Part shown: positions 5,460 to 12,778 of the stretch, piece after piece
How the letters are laid out: each line of letters begins with the position of its first letter
How positions within the stretch are numbered: the first letter of the stretch is position 1
Source: Alphaproteobacteria bacterium
GTDB taxonomy: Bacteria; Pseudomonadota; Alphaproteobacteria; Rs-D84
Assembly: GCA_017650505.1 (NCBI GenBank)
Contig: JAGCET010000035.1
Span: 1 to 14,393, forward strand
Direction: 5' to 3'
Length of the DNA stretch: 14,393 nt
Notes under the pieces: generated by a model
Database searches by the model: none
Told to the model about the DNA's origin: nothing
What the model saw: the letters and a program-made list of their open reading frames with translations, nothing else
Made by a program: the position numbers and the translations under genes

Positions 5460-7868
5460 CTAACACTTCTTCACAACGAAATTCACCAATTTCTTTGGAA
5501 CAACAATGGTTTTGATTATTTCCGCACCGGCAAGTTTCGCGCCCACCGTATCACGCGCCATTTGCGTCAAATCCGCATCGGTCGCGTTCAAACCGGCAAC
5601 AAATTCACCAACACGTTTGCCATTTATCGTTATTGCAAAGGTCGCGGTTGTTTGCACCAATTTCGACGCATCAAACGTCGGCCACGGTTCAAAGACCAAC
5701 ATATCCGTGTGGCCCAACTTTTCCCACATTTCTTCGGTCAAATGCGGTGCAAACGGGTTCAGCATCTGAATCAGCACTTCGTACGCGACGCGCGGCATCC
5801 GCCCACCAGAAAAAGCATTCAAAAATTCCATCATGGCGGAAATCGCGGTGTTAAACTTCATTCCATCCAAACGTTCCGTGACATCGGCAATCAAACGATT
5901 TATCAAAAATTCTTGTTCGGTTGTCAATTCATCATCTGTCAGATTATCAGACATATTTTCAACACGTTTCAAGAAACGCTGCACCCCGGCCAACGCACCA
6001 TCCGTCCAAACAGTATTATTTTCCCATGGTCCCAACGACAACACCGAAACACGAGCCGCGTCTGCACCAACTTTCTCTACCAAATCCAATGTCATAAACC
6101 CATTCCCCCTAGATTTAGACATCTTGTACCCATCGCTGCCCAATAATGTACCAAGCGCAGTACGTTTTTTATATGGCTCAACACCAGGCACATAGCCTAA
6201 ATCAGATAACACTTTATACCAAAAACGCGAATAGAGCAGGTGACGTGTAGTATGTTCCATACCACCATTGTAATGATCAACCGGCATCCATTTATCCAAC
6301 AGATCTCGACGACAGAATTCCTTATCATTATGTGCATCAAGATATCGTAAAAAATACCACGAAGATCCCGCCCATTGCGGCATAGTGTCTGTTTCGCGTT
6401 TTGCCACGCCACCACAACATGGGCACTTTGTATTTACCCAATCTGTGGCACGCGCCAATGGACTTTCGCCGTCTTCGGTTGGCCTATAGTCGGTCATATG
6501 CGGTTGCATAATTGGCAGCTCGCTTTCTGGTACAGGTTGCCACCCACATTTTTCGCAATAAACCAACGGAATAGGTTCGCCCCAATACATTTGACGTGAA
6601 AAGCCCCAATCTTTTAATTTGTACTTTTTTGTTCCACGCGCAAAGCCATGTTCATTACCATATTTAATTGCGGCGGCAATCGCGGTTTCTTTGTCCATTC
6701 CGTCCAAGAATTCTGAATTTATGTGCACTCCATCGCCTTCCCATACCTTATCGGGCTCACCCCCGGCCAAAACCGGAATGATTTCCAAACCAAACTTTTT
6801 TGCAAAGTCCCAATCGCGCGAATCGTGTGCCGGCACCGCCATAATCGCACCAAACCCATAATCCGCCAACACATAGTCCGATATAAAGATCGGTATCTCA
6901 CGCCCATTAAACGGATTGGTTGCCATAACACCATCCAAACGAACACCCGTCTTGTCTTTTGTGACATCGGTGCGTTCTATTTCTGACTTGGCCTTGGCCG
7001 CGGCACTATATTCTTTCGCCGCATCGGCATTTTTAATTTTGCCTTCATCAAGCCACTTTTTGACCAATTTATGTTCTGGCGCCATAACACAGAATGTCAC
7101 ACCAAATATAGTATCAACACGTGTGGTATATACGGTCATAATATCGTCACCAACACGAAAATCAACATCGGCACCATACGAACGCCCAATCCAGTTGATT
7201 TGCATAGTTTTAACTTTTTCCGGATAATCCACCAAGGCCAAATCATCAACCAAACGATCCGCATATTTAGTAATCGCCAAATTCCATTGTAATTTCATTT
7301 TCTTTTCAACCGGCCCATGACAACGATCACAGCACCCGTCTTCCAATTCTTCATTGGTAAGTGTCGTGCGGCAATTCGGACACCAATTCATTGGCAATTC
7401 AGATTTATATGCCAACCCAGCCCGAAAGAATCGAATAAACATCCATTGGGTCCATTTTATATAATCTGAATCAGATGTCGCAACACGCGATTCTGGATCC
7501 ACAGACCAACCGGCCTTATCAATAGTTTCTGAATAAGACTTCTTTAATTCTTCAGACACATCGGCAGGATGCTTTCCGATTTTAGTTGCATATTTTTCCG
7601 CGGCAATTCCCAAAGAGTCAAAACCCATTGGATAAAAAACATCATAGCCCAAATGACGACGAAAACGCGCCATAACATCCATACCACTGTAATTCAACAA
7701 ATGACCTGCATGCAATCCAGCCCCAGACAAGAAGGGAAATTCAACCAAGTTATAAAAACGCGGTTTTGAACCATCTTTTTTGGGAACAAACACACGCGCA
7801 TCGCGCCAACGCTTTTGCCATTTGGCCTCGCGTTCAACTATTTTTTTTATATCGTCATTTGCCATCAT
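5460..7868 (-). CDS. leuS: Leucyl-tRNA synthetase
   Basis: Class I aminoacyl-tRNA synthetase of 802 aa that charges tRNA-Leu. The HIGH-type motif reads HAGH (53-56) and the KMSKS loop is exact (582-586). A zinc site C163-x2-C166 with C180-x2-C183 follows. The CP1 editing domain (about 220-415) holds TTRVDTIFGVTF and VPAHDSRDWDFAKKFG, with the Thr-rich and Asp residues typical of hydrolytic proofreading. A second Cys set (C438, C441, C482, C485) frames the insert before the catalytic strand GSSWYFLRYLD. The C-terminal beta domain (TINGKRVGEFVAG) is present. The length is close to the shorter bacterial LeuS enzymes. Two ATGs are adjacent (7868 and 7865). GGAG at 7873-7876 is 4 bases from the first and 7 from the second, so translation may start at 7865. 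It is transcribed divergently from rplM and ends in TAG. Confidence 0.98.
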   Translation of the reverse strand: MMANDDIKKIVEREAKWQKRWRDARVFVPKKDGSKPRFYNLVEFPFLSGAGLHAGHLLNYSGMDVMARFRRHLGYDVFYPMGFDSLGIAAEKYATKIGKHPADVSEELKKSYSETIDKAGWSVDPESRVATSDSDYIKWTQWMFIRFFRAGLAYKSELPMNWCPNCRTTLTNEELEDGCCDRCHGPVEKKMKLQWNLAITKYADRLVDDLALVDYPEKVKTMQINWIGRSYGADVDFRVGDDIMTVYTTRVDTIFGVTFCVMAPEHKLVKKWLDEGKIKNADAAKEYSAAAKAKSEIERTDVTKDKTGVRLDGVMATNPFNGREIPIFISDYVLADYGFGAIMAVPAHDSRDWDFAKKFGLEIIPVLAGGEPDKVWEGDGVHINSEFLDGMDKETAIAAAIKYGNEHGFARGTKKYKLKDWGFSRQMYWGEPIPLVYCEKCGWQPVPESELPIMQPHMTDYRPTEDGESPLARATDWVNTKCPCCGGVAKRETDTMPQWAGSSWYFLRYLDAHNDKEFCRRDLLDKWMPVDHYNGGMEHTTRHLLYSRFWYKVLSDLGYVPGVEPYKKRTALGTLLGSDGYKMSKSRGNGFMTLDLVEKVGADAARVSVLSLGPWENNTVWTDGALAGVQRFLKRVENMSDNLTDDELTTEQEFLINRLIADVTERLDGMKFNTAISAMMEFLNAFSGGRMPRVAYEVLIQMLNPFAPHLTEEMWEKLGHTDMLVFEPWPTFDASKLVQTTATFAITINGKRVGEFVAGLNATDADLTQMARDTVGAKLAGAEIIKTIVVPKKLVNFVVKKC

Positions 7869-7896
7869 TAGACTCCATAATAATTACCATGGCCCA

Positions 7897-7925
7897 AGGT
7901 TATCAGACTATTACCACATTATCAA
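7897..7925 (-). promoter_or_regulatory. Promoter of leuS
   Basis: On the minus strand TTGATA (7920-7925) and TAACCT (7897-7902) are separated by 17 bases. This predicts a leader of about 25 bases before the leuS start. Confidence 0.55.
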
Positions 7926-7941
7926 GTTTTTTGTTTTGTGC

Positions 7942-7955
7942 GGTATTATAATACC
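7942..7955. promoter_or_regulatory. Perfect 14-bp palindrome between divergent leuS and rplM
   Basis: GGTATTATAATACC is fully self-complementary. It sits between the two predicted -35 boxes (7925 and 7969), a place where a dimeric regulator could affect both promoters. No regulator is identified. An AT-rich palindrome of this size can also occur by chance. Confidence 0.35.
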
Positions 7956-7968
7956 ATAACGATTTTTC

Positions 7969-7997
7969 TTGACTTTTCTGCGGGCTTGCGACATAAT
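7969..7997 (+). promoter_or_regulatory. Promoter of rplM-rpsI
   Basis: TTGACT (7969-7974) and CATAAT (7992-7997) are spaced by 17 bases. The start site would lie near 8004, about 32 bases before the rplM ATG. Confidence 0.7.
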
Positions 7998-8035
7998 AAC
8001 GCGAACTTTTTAATAAAACAAAAGGCAAAACAAAA

Positions 8036-8509
8036 ATGGCAACGACAAAATCGTTAAAAAAGTGCGAATTAGATGCCAAATGGTATCTTATTGACGCAAC
8101 CGATTGCACGTTGGGACGTTTGGCGGCGTATGTTGCAAACATCCTGCGCGGCAAGACCAAGGCCACATGGACACCGAACATGGACTGCGGCGACCACGTT
8201 ATCGTGATAAACGCCGACAAAGTTGCACTTTCGGGGACCAAGGCGGACAAAACAAAATTCTATTGGCACACGACATACCCGGGCGGAATCAAAGAACGCA
8301 CATTGGGTCAAATGCGTGCCGAAAAACCGGAACTGTTGGTCAAAAACGCGGTAAAGCGTATGATGGGCCGGCGCACTGCGGTGGCATTGGCGGACAAACG
8401 CCTGACTAAACTGCACGTGTATGCGGGCGGCGAACACAAACATGCCGCACAGAATCCAATCGTGATTGACTTTGCGGGATTGAATCGTAAAAACAAAAGG
8501 GGCGAATAA
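8036..8509 (+). CDS. rplM: Ribosomal protein L13 (50S subunit, uL13)
   Basis: A 157-aa large-subunit protein. Family hallmarks are present: [24 protein letters not shown] (residues 13-36) with the conserved D-A-x-x-x-x-LGRLA core, then [15 protein letters not shown], the Y-x-H-T-x-YPGG block, the MLP-like region AVKRMMGR and [18 protein letters not shown] weak purine-rich stretch (AAAGGCAAAACAAA) precedes the ATG. The stop overlaps the rpsI start in TAATG, giving one-base overlap and translational coupling. This is the conserved bacterial rplM-rpsI gene pair. Confidence 0.98.
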   Translation: MATTKSLKKCELDAKWYLIDATDCTLGRLAAYVANILRGKTKATWTPNMDCGDHVIVINADKVALSGTKADKTKFYWHTTYPGGIKERTLGQMRAEKPELLVKNAVKRMMGRRTAVALADKRLTKLHVYAGGEHKHAAQNPIVIDFAGLNRKNKRGE

Positions 8510-9081
8510 TGGCAACCGAGACAAAGAAAACCACCACCAAGGCGACTGCCACAAAAAAGGCCGCCCCGGCAACCAAGAAAACCGCCACGGCCGCGAAAAA
8601 GACGACCACGGCAACCAAGTCAACGTCGGCAAAGACAACTGCGCGCGCAACCACGGCGAAAAAATCGACCACAACCGTTGCCGTGCCAAAGTTGAACAAG
8701 GCCGTTTATGCAACCGGCAAACGTAAAGATTCTGTTGCACGCGTGTACTTGATGCCGGGCAAGGGCAACATTGTCATCAACGAACGTCCGATGGCCGAAT
8801 ATTTCCGCCGTCCGGTGTTGCAAATGATTTTGAACCAACCGTTCGCCGTTACCAAACGCGAAGGCGCATACGATGCATTCGTAATGGTTATGGGCGGCGG
8901 CCTGTCGGGCCAGGCGGGTGCGGTAAAGCACGGAATTTCCAAGGCATTGGAACGCACCGAACCGGATTTGCGTGCGGCATTAAAGGCGGCCGGGTTCCTG
9001 ACCCGCGACAGCCGTGTTGTCGAACGTAAACACTATGGTTATCGCAAGGCACGTCGTTCAACCCAGTGCAGCAAACGTTAA
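8509..9081 (+). CDS. rpsI: Ribosomal protein S9 (30S subunit, uS9) with a Lys/Ala/Thr-rich N-terminal extension
   Basis: A 190-aa protein. The S9 core starts at about residue 66 ([15 protein letters not shown]) and contains [47 protein letters not shown] and the C-terminal RKARRS...SKR tail, whose final Lys-Arg reaches the ribosomal P site. The first 60 or so residues are a low-complexity string of Lys, Ala and Thr in the style of histone H1 tails ([22 protein letters not shown]). Typical S9 proteins have about 130 aa. Many alphaproteobacterial S9 proteins carry shorter N-terminal additions. The start is secured by the overlap with rplM and by AAAGGGG about 6 bases upstream. No internal ATG with a ribosome binding site precedes the core, so the extension appears to be translated. 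Confidence 0.97.
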   Translation: MATETKKTTTKATATKKAAPATKKTATAAKKTTTATKSTSAKTTARATTAKKSTTTVAVPKLNKAVYATGKRKDSVARVYLMPGKGNIVINERPMAEYFRRPVLQMILNQPFAVTKREGAYDAFVMVMGGGLSGQAGAVKHGISKALERTEPDLRAALKAAGFLTRDSRVVERKHYGYRKARRSTQCSKR

Positions 9082-9110
9082 CGATAGAGTGTGAGTGGTT
9101 AGTCCGTCAG

Positions 9111-9125
9111 GACCGCGGCGCGGTC
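9111..9125 (+). repeat. Small GC-rich hairpin in the rpsI 3' region
   Basis: GACCGC-GGC-GCGGTC is a perfect 6-bp inverted repeat with a 3-base loop, 30 bases after the rpsI stop and before the T-tailed terminator. It may stabilise the 3' end of the mRNA. No further function is visible. Confidence 0.5.
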
Positions 9126-9154
9126 ATGACGCGATGGGTGTAAGTGATCAGTGC

Positions 9155-9181
9155 GGGCGCATGTAATTGCGCCCATTTTTT
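9155..9181 (+). terminator. Rho-independent terminator of rplM-rpsI
   Basis: A 7-bp stem GGGCGCA/TGCGCCC (9155-9161 and 9168-9174) with a six-base loop is followed by A and then six Ts (9176-9181). Confidence 0.88.
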
Positions 9182-9183
9182 AT

Positions 9184-9283
9184 CGTCATCCCGGCAAAGG
9201 CCGGGATGACGAATCTATGACACAACAAAATCCCGCAACATCGGGCTCCACAAAAATGTTCCACATTTTTGTGGGCGATGACG
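9184..9283. repeat. Cluster of perfect inverted repeats, dispersed-repeat-like
   Basis: Three hairpins lie in 100 bases. The first is CGTCATCCCGGC/GCCGGGATGACG, a perfect 12-bp stem with an AAAG loop (9184-9211). The second is CCCG/CGGG (9232-9245). The third is CCACAAAAATGT/ACATTTTTGTGG, a perfect 12-bp stem with a TCC loop (9248-9274). The outermost bases CGTCATC (9184-9190) and GATGACG (9277-9283) are also inverted repeats. The first hairpin resembles the GTCATCCC...GGGATGAC palindromes scattered between genes in many proteobacteria. The cluster lies between the convergent ends of rpsI and the secreted-protein gene. Whether it is repeated in this genome cannot be seen here. Confidence 0.7.
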
Positions 9284-9321
9284 GCGAGATTATTGGAAAT
9301 CAAAATTTACCCATTCGATTT

Positions 9322-10635
9322 TTATAGCGCATTTTCGCCGAAAATGGTATTACGGAAAGATGAATCGACATGAACGTCCTGAGAGCAACTGATCGCACAT
9401 CTAGACGCACAAAGACCAATATCATACGTATTACTAAGCACCCAACTTGAGGTTACAGAGTACCCATTAACATTATCCATTCTACACCAACAACTGCCAC
9501 CACTTAAACCATAAGGAGAACTATTTGTTGGGATCCAGTTACTATACTGGTCTTCCAATGATGCATTAGCCACGCTATCCGCCGCTTGTCCCGACGTTCC
9601 GCTTATATTGCTACACCACGCCCTTCCGATTATATTACCATACGAAAACTGTACTTCCCACCCGCCTCTAGGAAGTGCTACTCCAGAACAACTAAAATCG
9701 TCAGTAGAATCATTTAACTCATGAGTACAATGCCCACTACCATCTATGCTCGTGTCCAAATACATTCGTGTCATAAGCAACGTCGGTGTTGTGTTTATAC
9801 GCCACAGCGTTCCACTCGAACTTTCGGTACCATCTTCGGTCACCTGGGTCAGTTCACTGTTCACTGCATCTGCTATAGCGGCGTTCAATGTGCCGGCCTC
9901 TACCAATGCATCACTGGAACTATGTGTTACATTGTATATCGGTTTGCTGTTTAGCTCACCAGCGGTGTTGGTATATGTTGTCACCCAATTTGCCGTACCG
10001 CTTATTGTGTTTTGTTTCGCATTCAGTCCATTCAATACGGCACCACGTGTAGGAATTTCGGGGGCATTTGTACACAGGTCGTTCTCGGGGTCTTCGCATA
10101 TATCAGTTCCAGTATATAAGCCCGTTGTTGCGTTTGGGGTACCAAGTGTTGTTACAATATCACGACTTCCAAATTCACCATCAGTCGTATCACTGAACAG
10201 CATTATTTTATTTGCACCATTTGCATCACCAACTATCATCGGCTGTTTAGTTGACAATTCCGCGTCAACATAATGTTGTGATGTTGGTGTATCCATATTG
10301 GCCATAACCCATTGGGCAGTTAACGTTATTGTTACACTACGTGAACACGTATTGGTTCCATTAAACGGTATGGTGTATTCTGAATTCGGTACTGCGACGC
10401 CATCGTTAACATAAGTATAACTACTTGGGGTGGCAAGGTAATGGCTGAACACATACCCATCACGTGTGCAAGTATTTACCGACGGCGTAAACACTTTTCC
10501 TGTTGAAACCGTTTGATTCCCCGGCACTTCACCCGTTGCACCTGTGCCACATGCATATCGTATTGTACACGTTGCACTTGCCACTATGGGTACACACACG
10601 ACCATAATCACAATTGGCAATATCTTTTTGTACAT
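9322..10635 (-). CDS. Secreted protein with an InlB-B-like repeat and a Cys-rich C-terminal domain
   Basis: A 437-aa protein with a Sec signal peptide (MYKKILPIVIMVVCVPIVASA, probably cut after A21). Residues 23-109 look like a bacterial InlB-B/Flg_new-type repeat: a Gly-rich start, TRDGYVFSHYL, then VTITLTAQW. Residues 118-260 match the protein encoded just upstream (HYVDAELSTKQP, then TRGAVLNGLNAKQNTISG). Residues 275-437 form a Cys/Trp-rich domain (GGWEVQFSYGNIIGRAWCS, GGSCWCRMDN, CASRCAISC) ending in SFRNTIFG. No sortase or lipobox signal is seen. It is probably an exported surface or extracellular protein, possibly adhesive, with disulfides. AAGGGA lies 7 bases before the ATG. It is the second gene of a two-gene operon, 29 bases after the first. 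The function is unknown. Confidence 0.85.
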   Translation of the reverse strand: MYKKILPIVIMVVCVPIVASATCTIRYACGTGATGEVPGNQTVSTGKVFTPSVNTCTRDGYVFSHYLATPSSYTYVNDGVAVPNSEYTIPFNGTNTCSRSVTITLTAQWVMANMDTPTSQHYVDAELSTKQPMIVGDANGANKIMLFSDTTDGEFGSRDIVTTLGTPNATTGLYTGTDICEDPENDLCTNAPEIPTRGAVLNGLNAKQNTISGTANWVTTYTNTAGELNSKPIYNVTHSSSDALVEAGTLNAAIADAVNSELTQVTEDGTESSSGTLWRINTTPTLLMTRMYLDTSIDGSGHCTHELNDSTDDFSCSGVALPRGGWEVQFSYGNIIGRAWCSNISGTSGQAADSVANASLEDQYSNWIPTNSSPYGLSGGSCWCRMDNVNGYSVTSSWVLSNTYDIGLCASRCAISCSQDVHVDSSFRNTIFGENAL

Positions 10636-10664
10636 TATTTATTCCCTTCTTGGTATCAAAGTTA

Positions 10665-11216
10665 TTATTGTTCCGGAACATATGCATTGGTTGCGGCGTT
10701 TAGTGTGTTAATCTGCCAAAGGTCGCAATTTGTTGTATTGCCGTTTGCGGGGCTGCTGCACGTTAAATGAGCATTGAATCCATTCGCAACAGCGCCATTG
10801 ACATGTTGTGCCTCTACCAGTTTTTGAGTCTGACCGCTATATGCCGAACTGGCATTATATACCCCCTTTGAATCGCCACTGATTCCACCAGAGGAATTAT
10901 ATACAACAACATCACCAGACGTGCCACCACTGATTTTATTTTGCTTCGCATTCAGTGCGGTATTCACACCACCTCGTGTGACCAAATCTGTCCCACTTGA
11001 TACAGATGTTTGAATTGTACGGGCACCCGGCATACCACCAGTTGTTGTTGGAAATGTCATAACCTGATTTGCTGTTGCCTTTTTTGTAATGATATTCTGC
11101 TTTTGTGATATACCGCTGTCCACATATGTTTTGCTTGTTACGACGTTTTCACCCGTCGCATAGGCACCGATTGACGTCAATCCCACAATTGCCGCGAACA
11201 ATATTGTTTTTCTCAT
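10665..11216 (-). CDS. Small secreted paralogue of the following gene, 183 aa
   Basis: The start at 11216 is chosen over the ATG 63 bases upstream because a full AAGGAGG lies 7 bases before it and a clean signal peptide follows (MRKTILFAAIVGLTSIGAYA, cut after A20). The mature part is a Ser/Gly/Thr/Asn/Gln-rich module: SKTYVDSGISQKQNIITKK, then TRGGVNTALNAKQNKISGG, then LVEAQHVNGAVANGF, then LWQINTL. The same order of motifs occurs in residues 118-282 of the 437-aa protein encoded next, so the two are tandem paralogues. This one lacks the InlB-like and Cys-rich end domains. YVD...KQ patterns of this kind also occur in phage tail-fibre and trimeric surface proteins, which suggests an extended fibrous shape, but this is only an analogy. 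Confidence 0.82.
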   Translation of the reverse strand: MRKTILFAAIVGLTSIGAYATGENVVTSKTYVDSGISQKQNIITKKATANQVMTFPTTTGGMPGARTIQTSVSSGTDLVTRGGVNTALNAKQNKISGGTSGDVVVYNSSGGISGDSKGVYNASSAYSGQTQKLVEAQHVNGAVANGFNAHLTCSSPANGNTTNCDLWQINTLNAATNAYVPEQ

Positions 11217-11294
11217 CTGTTTTCCTCCTTTCCTTTCCGTTAGTCCCCAAGATTTCCAATATATTGAACCGAAATCCATCCGATTCGCATTTTA

Positions 11295-11324
11295 AGTCTA
11301 ACAAAATTCAATGATTCGGGTCAA
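11295..11324 (-). promoter_or_regulatory. Promoter of the secreted paralogue operon
   Basis: On the minus strand TTGACC (11319-11324) and TAGACT (11295-11300) are spaced by 18 bases. The predicted leader is about 70 bases long, much longer than for other genes here. The -35 boxes of this promoter and of tig are only 15 bases apart. Confidence 0.5.
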
Positions 11325-11339
11325 GGGTATTTTTATATC

Positions 11340-11368
11340 TTGAATTTATAAAAAAATGCCTGTATACT
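11340..11368 (+). promoter_or_regulatory. Promoter of tig
   Basis: TTGAAT (11340-11345) and TATACT (11363-11368) are separated by 17 bases. The start would lie near 11375. AAAGGA (11392-11397) lies 7 bases before the ATG. Confidence 0.65.
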
Positions 11369-11404
11369 GGCGGGGCAACTTTATATCACGTAAAGGATTA
11401 TACT

Positions 11405-12715
11405 ATGATTAAAAAAGATAAAATCAAAGACTTACATTATTCTGTAACGGGATTTTTGACCGCCGACGAAATTCAGACCGCAGCCGACAAAATATTGGAA
11501 AAATACGGTCGTGATGCAAAAATGCCCGGTTTTCGCAAAGGCCACGTACCAATCGCCGTACTGCGTCAAAAGTTTAACGCGTCCGCCATGGGCGAAGCCA
11601 TAGACAACCTTATGAACGCAGATTTAGAAAAATACGCCGCGGATAAAAAAATCCGCCTGGCCGGCGCACCCAAGGGCGACCTTAGCCAATGGAAAATAGG
11701 GCAAGACGCCGAATACACGTTGGAATTTGATATTCTGCCAACATTGCCGGAAATCGATTTGGAAAAAATCACCCTGACGCACAAGACAACAAAACTGGAC
11801 GAGGCCCAGGTTGAAACCGCAATCGAAAACCTGCGTCGCGCGCGCAGCGTCGCCGAAAAGCAACCTGCGGATTACCGGGCCGAAAACGGCGACACCGCCG
11901 TTATTGACTTTACCGGCTTCATTGATGACACGGCATTCGAAGGTGGTGCCGCGAAAATGCACCACTTGGTGTTGGGGTCTGGCTCTTTCATTCCGGGGTT
12001 CGAAGACCAAATTATCGGACATCGGGCGGGCGACGAATTCGACGTCAATGTAAAATTCCCCAAGGATTATCATGCAGATAACCTTGCTGGCAAGGCCGCA
12101 CGTTTTGCGATTGTATTGCACGAGGTTCGGAAACACATCTTGCCGGAATTAAATGACGAATTTGCGCGTGAAATTGGGCGTGAATCTGTAGCCGACCTGC
12201 GCGACCATGTTCGTAACATCCTGAACGAGCAATACGAAGAAGCCGCCAAGCAAGAAATGCGCAACGAATTATTGGACGCTTTGGCCGACAAAGTTAAATT
12301 GGATTTGCCGGACATTTTGGTCGATCAAGAATTGCAATTGGCGAAAAATGAACACGATCATCATCATGCACACTGTGATGGGAAATGCGACGGCGATTGC
12401 AAGTTTGATGAAAAAAAAGAACGCAAAGATGCCGAACGCCGCGTCAAATTAGGCCTGATTTTGGCCGAATGGGGCACCAAGAATAAAGTTGAAGTTTCGC
12501 GCGATGACCTGCAACAGGCCATTTGGGCGGAGGCATCACGCTATCCGGACCCAAAACAAGTGTTTGAATTCTATAACAAAAATCCAAATGCGTTGACTAT
12601 GTTGCGCGGTATGCTGTTTGAACGCAAGGCGTTGGACGCGATGCTGACGCATGTCAAGACCAAGGACAAGGCCGTAAAACCCGAAGAACTGTTCAAACCG
12701 GCATCGGTAAGATAA
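11405..12715 (+). CDS. tig: Trigger factor (ribosome-associated chaperone and peptidyl-prolyl isomerase)
   Basis: A 436-aa protein, the usual trigger factor length. The N-terminal ribosome-binding domain carries the signature PGFRKGHVP (41-49). The FKBP-type isomerase domain spans about 160-240 (NGDTAVIDFTGFIDD, GSFIPGFEDQIIGHRAGD). The C-terminal helical chaperone arms follow (LNDEFAREIG, then LLDALADKVKLDLPDILVDQEL). An oddity lies in the C-terminal arm: residues 317-332 hold five His and three Cys in HDHHHAHCDGKCDGDC, followed by a run of Lys/Glu. This resembles a metal-binding loop and is not part of the trigger factor domains I know. The reading frame stays intact through it. The gene is transcribed from its own promoter, divergent from the secreted paralogues, and ends at a bidirectional terminator. 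Confidence 0.97.
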   Translation: MIKKDKIKDLHYSVTGFLTADEIQTAADKILEKYGRDAKMPGFRKGHVPIAVLRQKFNASAMGEAIDNLMNADLEKYAADKKIRLAGAPKGDLSQWKIGQDAEYTLEFDILPTLPEIDLEKITLTHKTTKLDEAQVETAIENLRRARSVAEKQPADYRAENGDTAVIDFTGFIDDTAFEGGAAKMHHLVLGSGSFIPGFEDQIIGHRAGDEFDVNVKFPKDYHADNLAGKAARFAIVLHEVRKHILPELNDEFAREIGRESVADLRDHVRNILNEQYEEAAKQEMRNELLDALADKVKLDLPDILVDQELQLAKNEHDHHHAHCDGKCDGDCKFDEKKERKDAERRVKLGLILAEWGTKNKVEVSRDDLQQAIWAEASRYPDPKQVFEFYNKNPNALTMLRGMLFERKALDAMLTHVKTKDKAVKPEELFKPASVR

Positions 12716-12728
12716 AAAATGGTCGTAC

Positions 12729-12769
12729 AAAAAACCGCCGTGTCAAAGGGGCAGGGCGGTTTTATTTTT
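12729..12769. terminator. Bidirectional terminator between tig and the Cys-rich protein gene
   Basis: A 9-bp stem AAAACCGCC/GGCGGTTTT (12731-12739 and 12755-12763) encloses a 15-base loop. T runs follow on the plus strand (12765-12769) and on the minus strand (complement of 12729-12734). It can therefore stop both convergent transcripts. Confidence 0.85.
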
Positions 12770-12778
12770 GGTCCTCTA

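Noticed and set aside
5562..6146. 194-codon open frame antisense to leuS
   Set aside because: It lies opposite strongly conserved leuS coding sequence, has no ribosome binding site, and its composition reflects the complementary codons.
8069..8740. 223-codon open frame antisense to rplM-rpsI
   Set aside because: It is a shadow of two certain ribosomal protein genes. Its Ala/Val/Phe runs mirror the Lys/Ala/Thr repeats of S9.
11217..11279. Longer start (ATG at 11279) for the secreted paralogue
   Set aside because: It would put a non-signal sequence before a clean signal peptide, and a full AAGGAGG ribosome binding site lies directly before the ATG at 11216.
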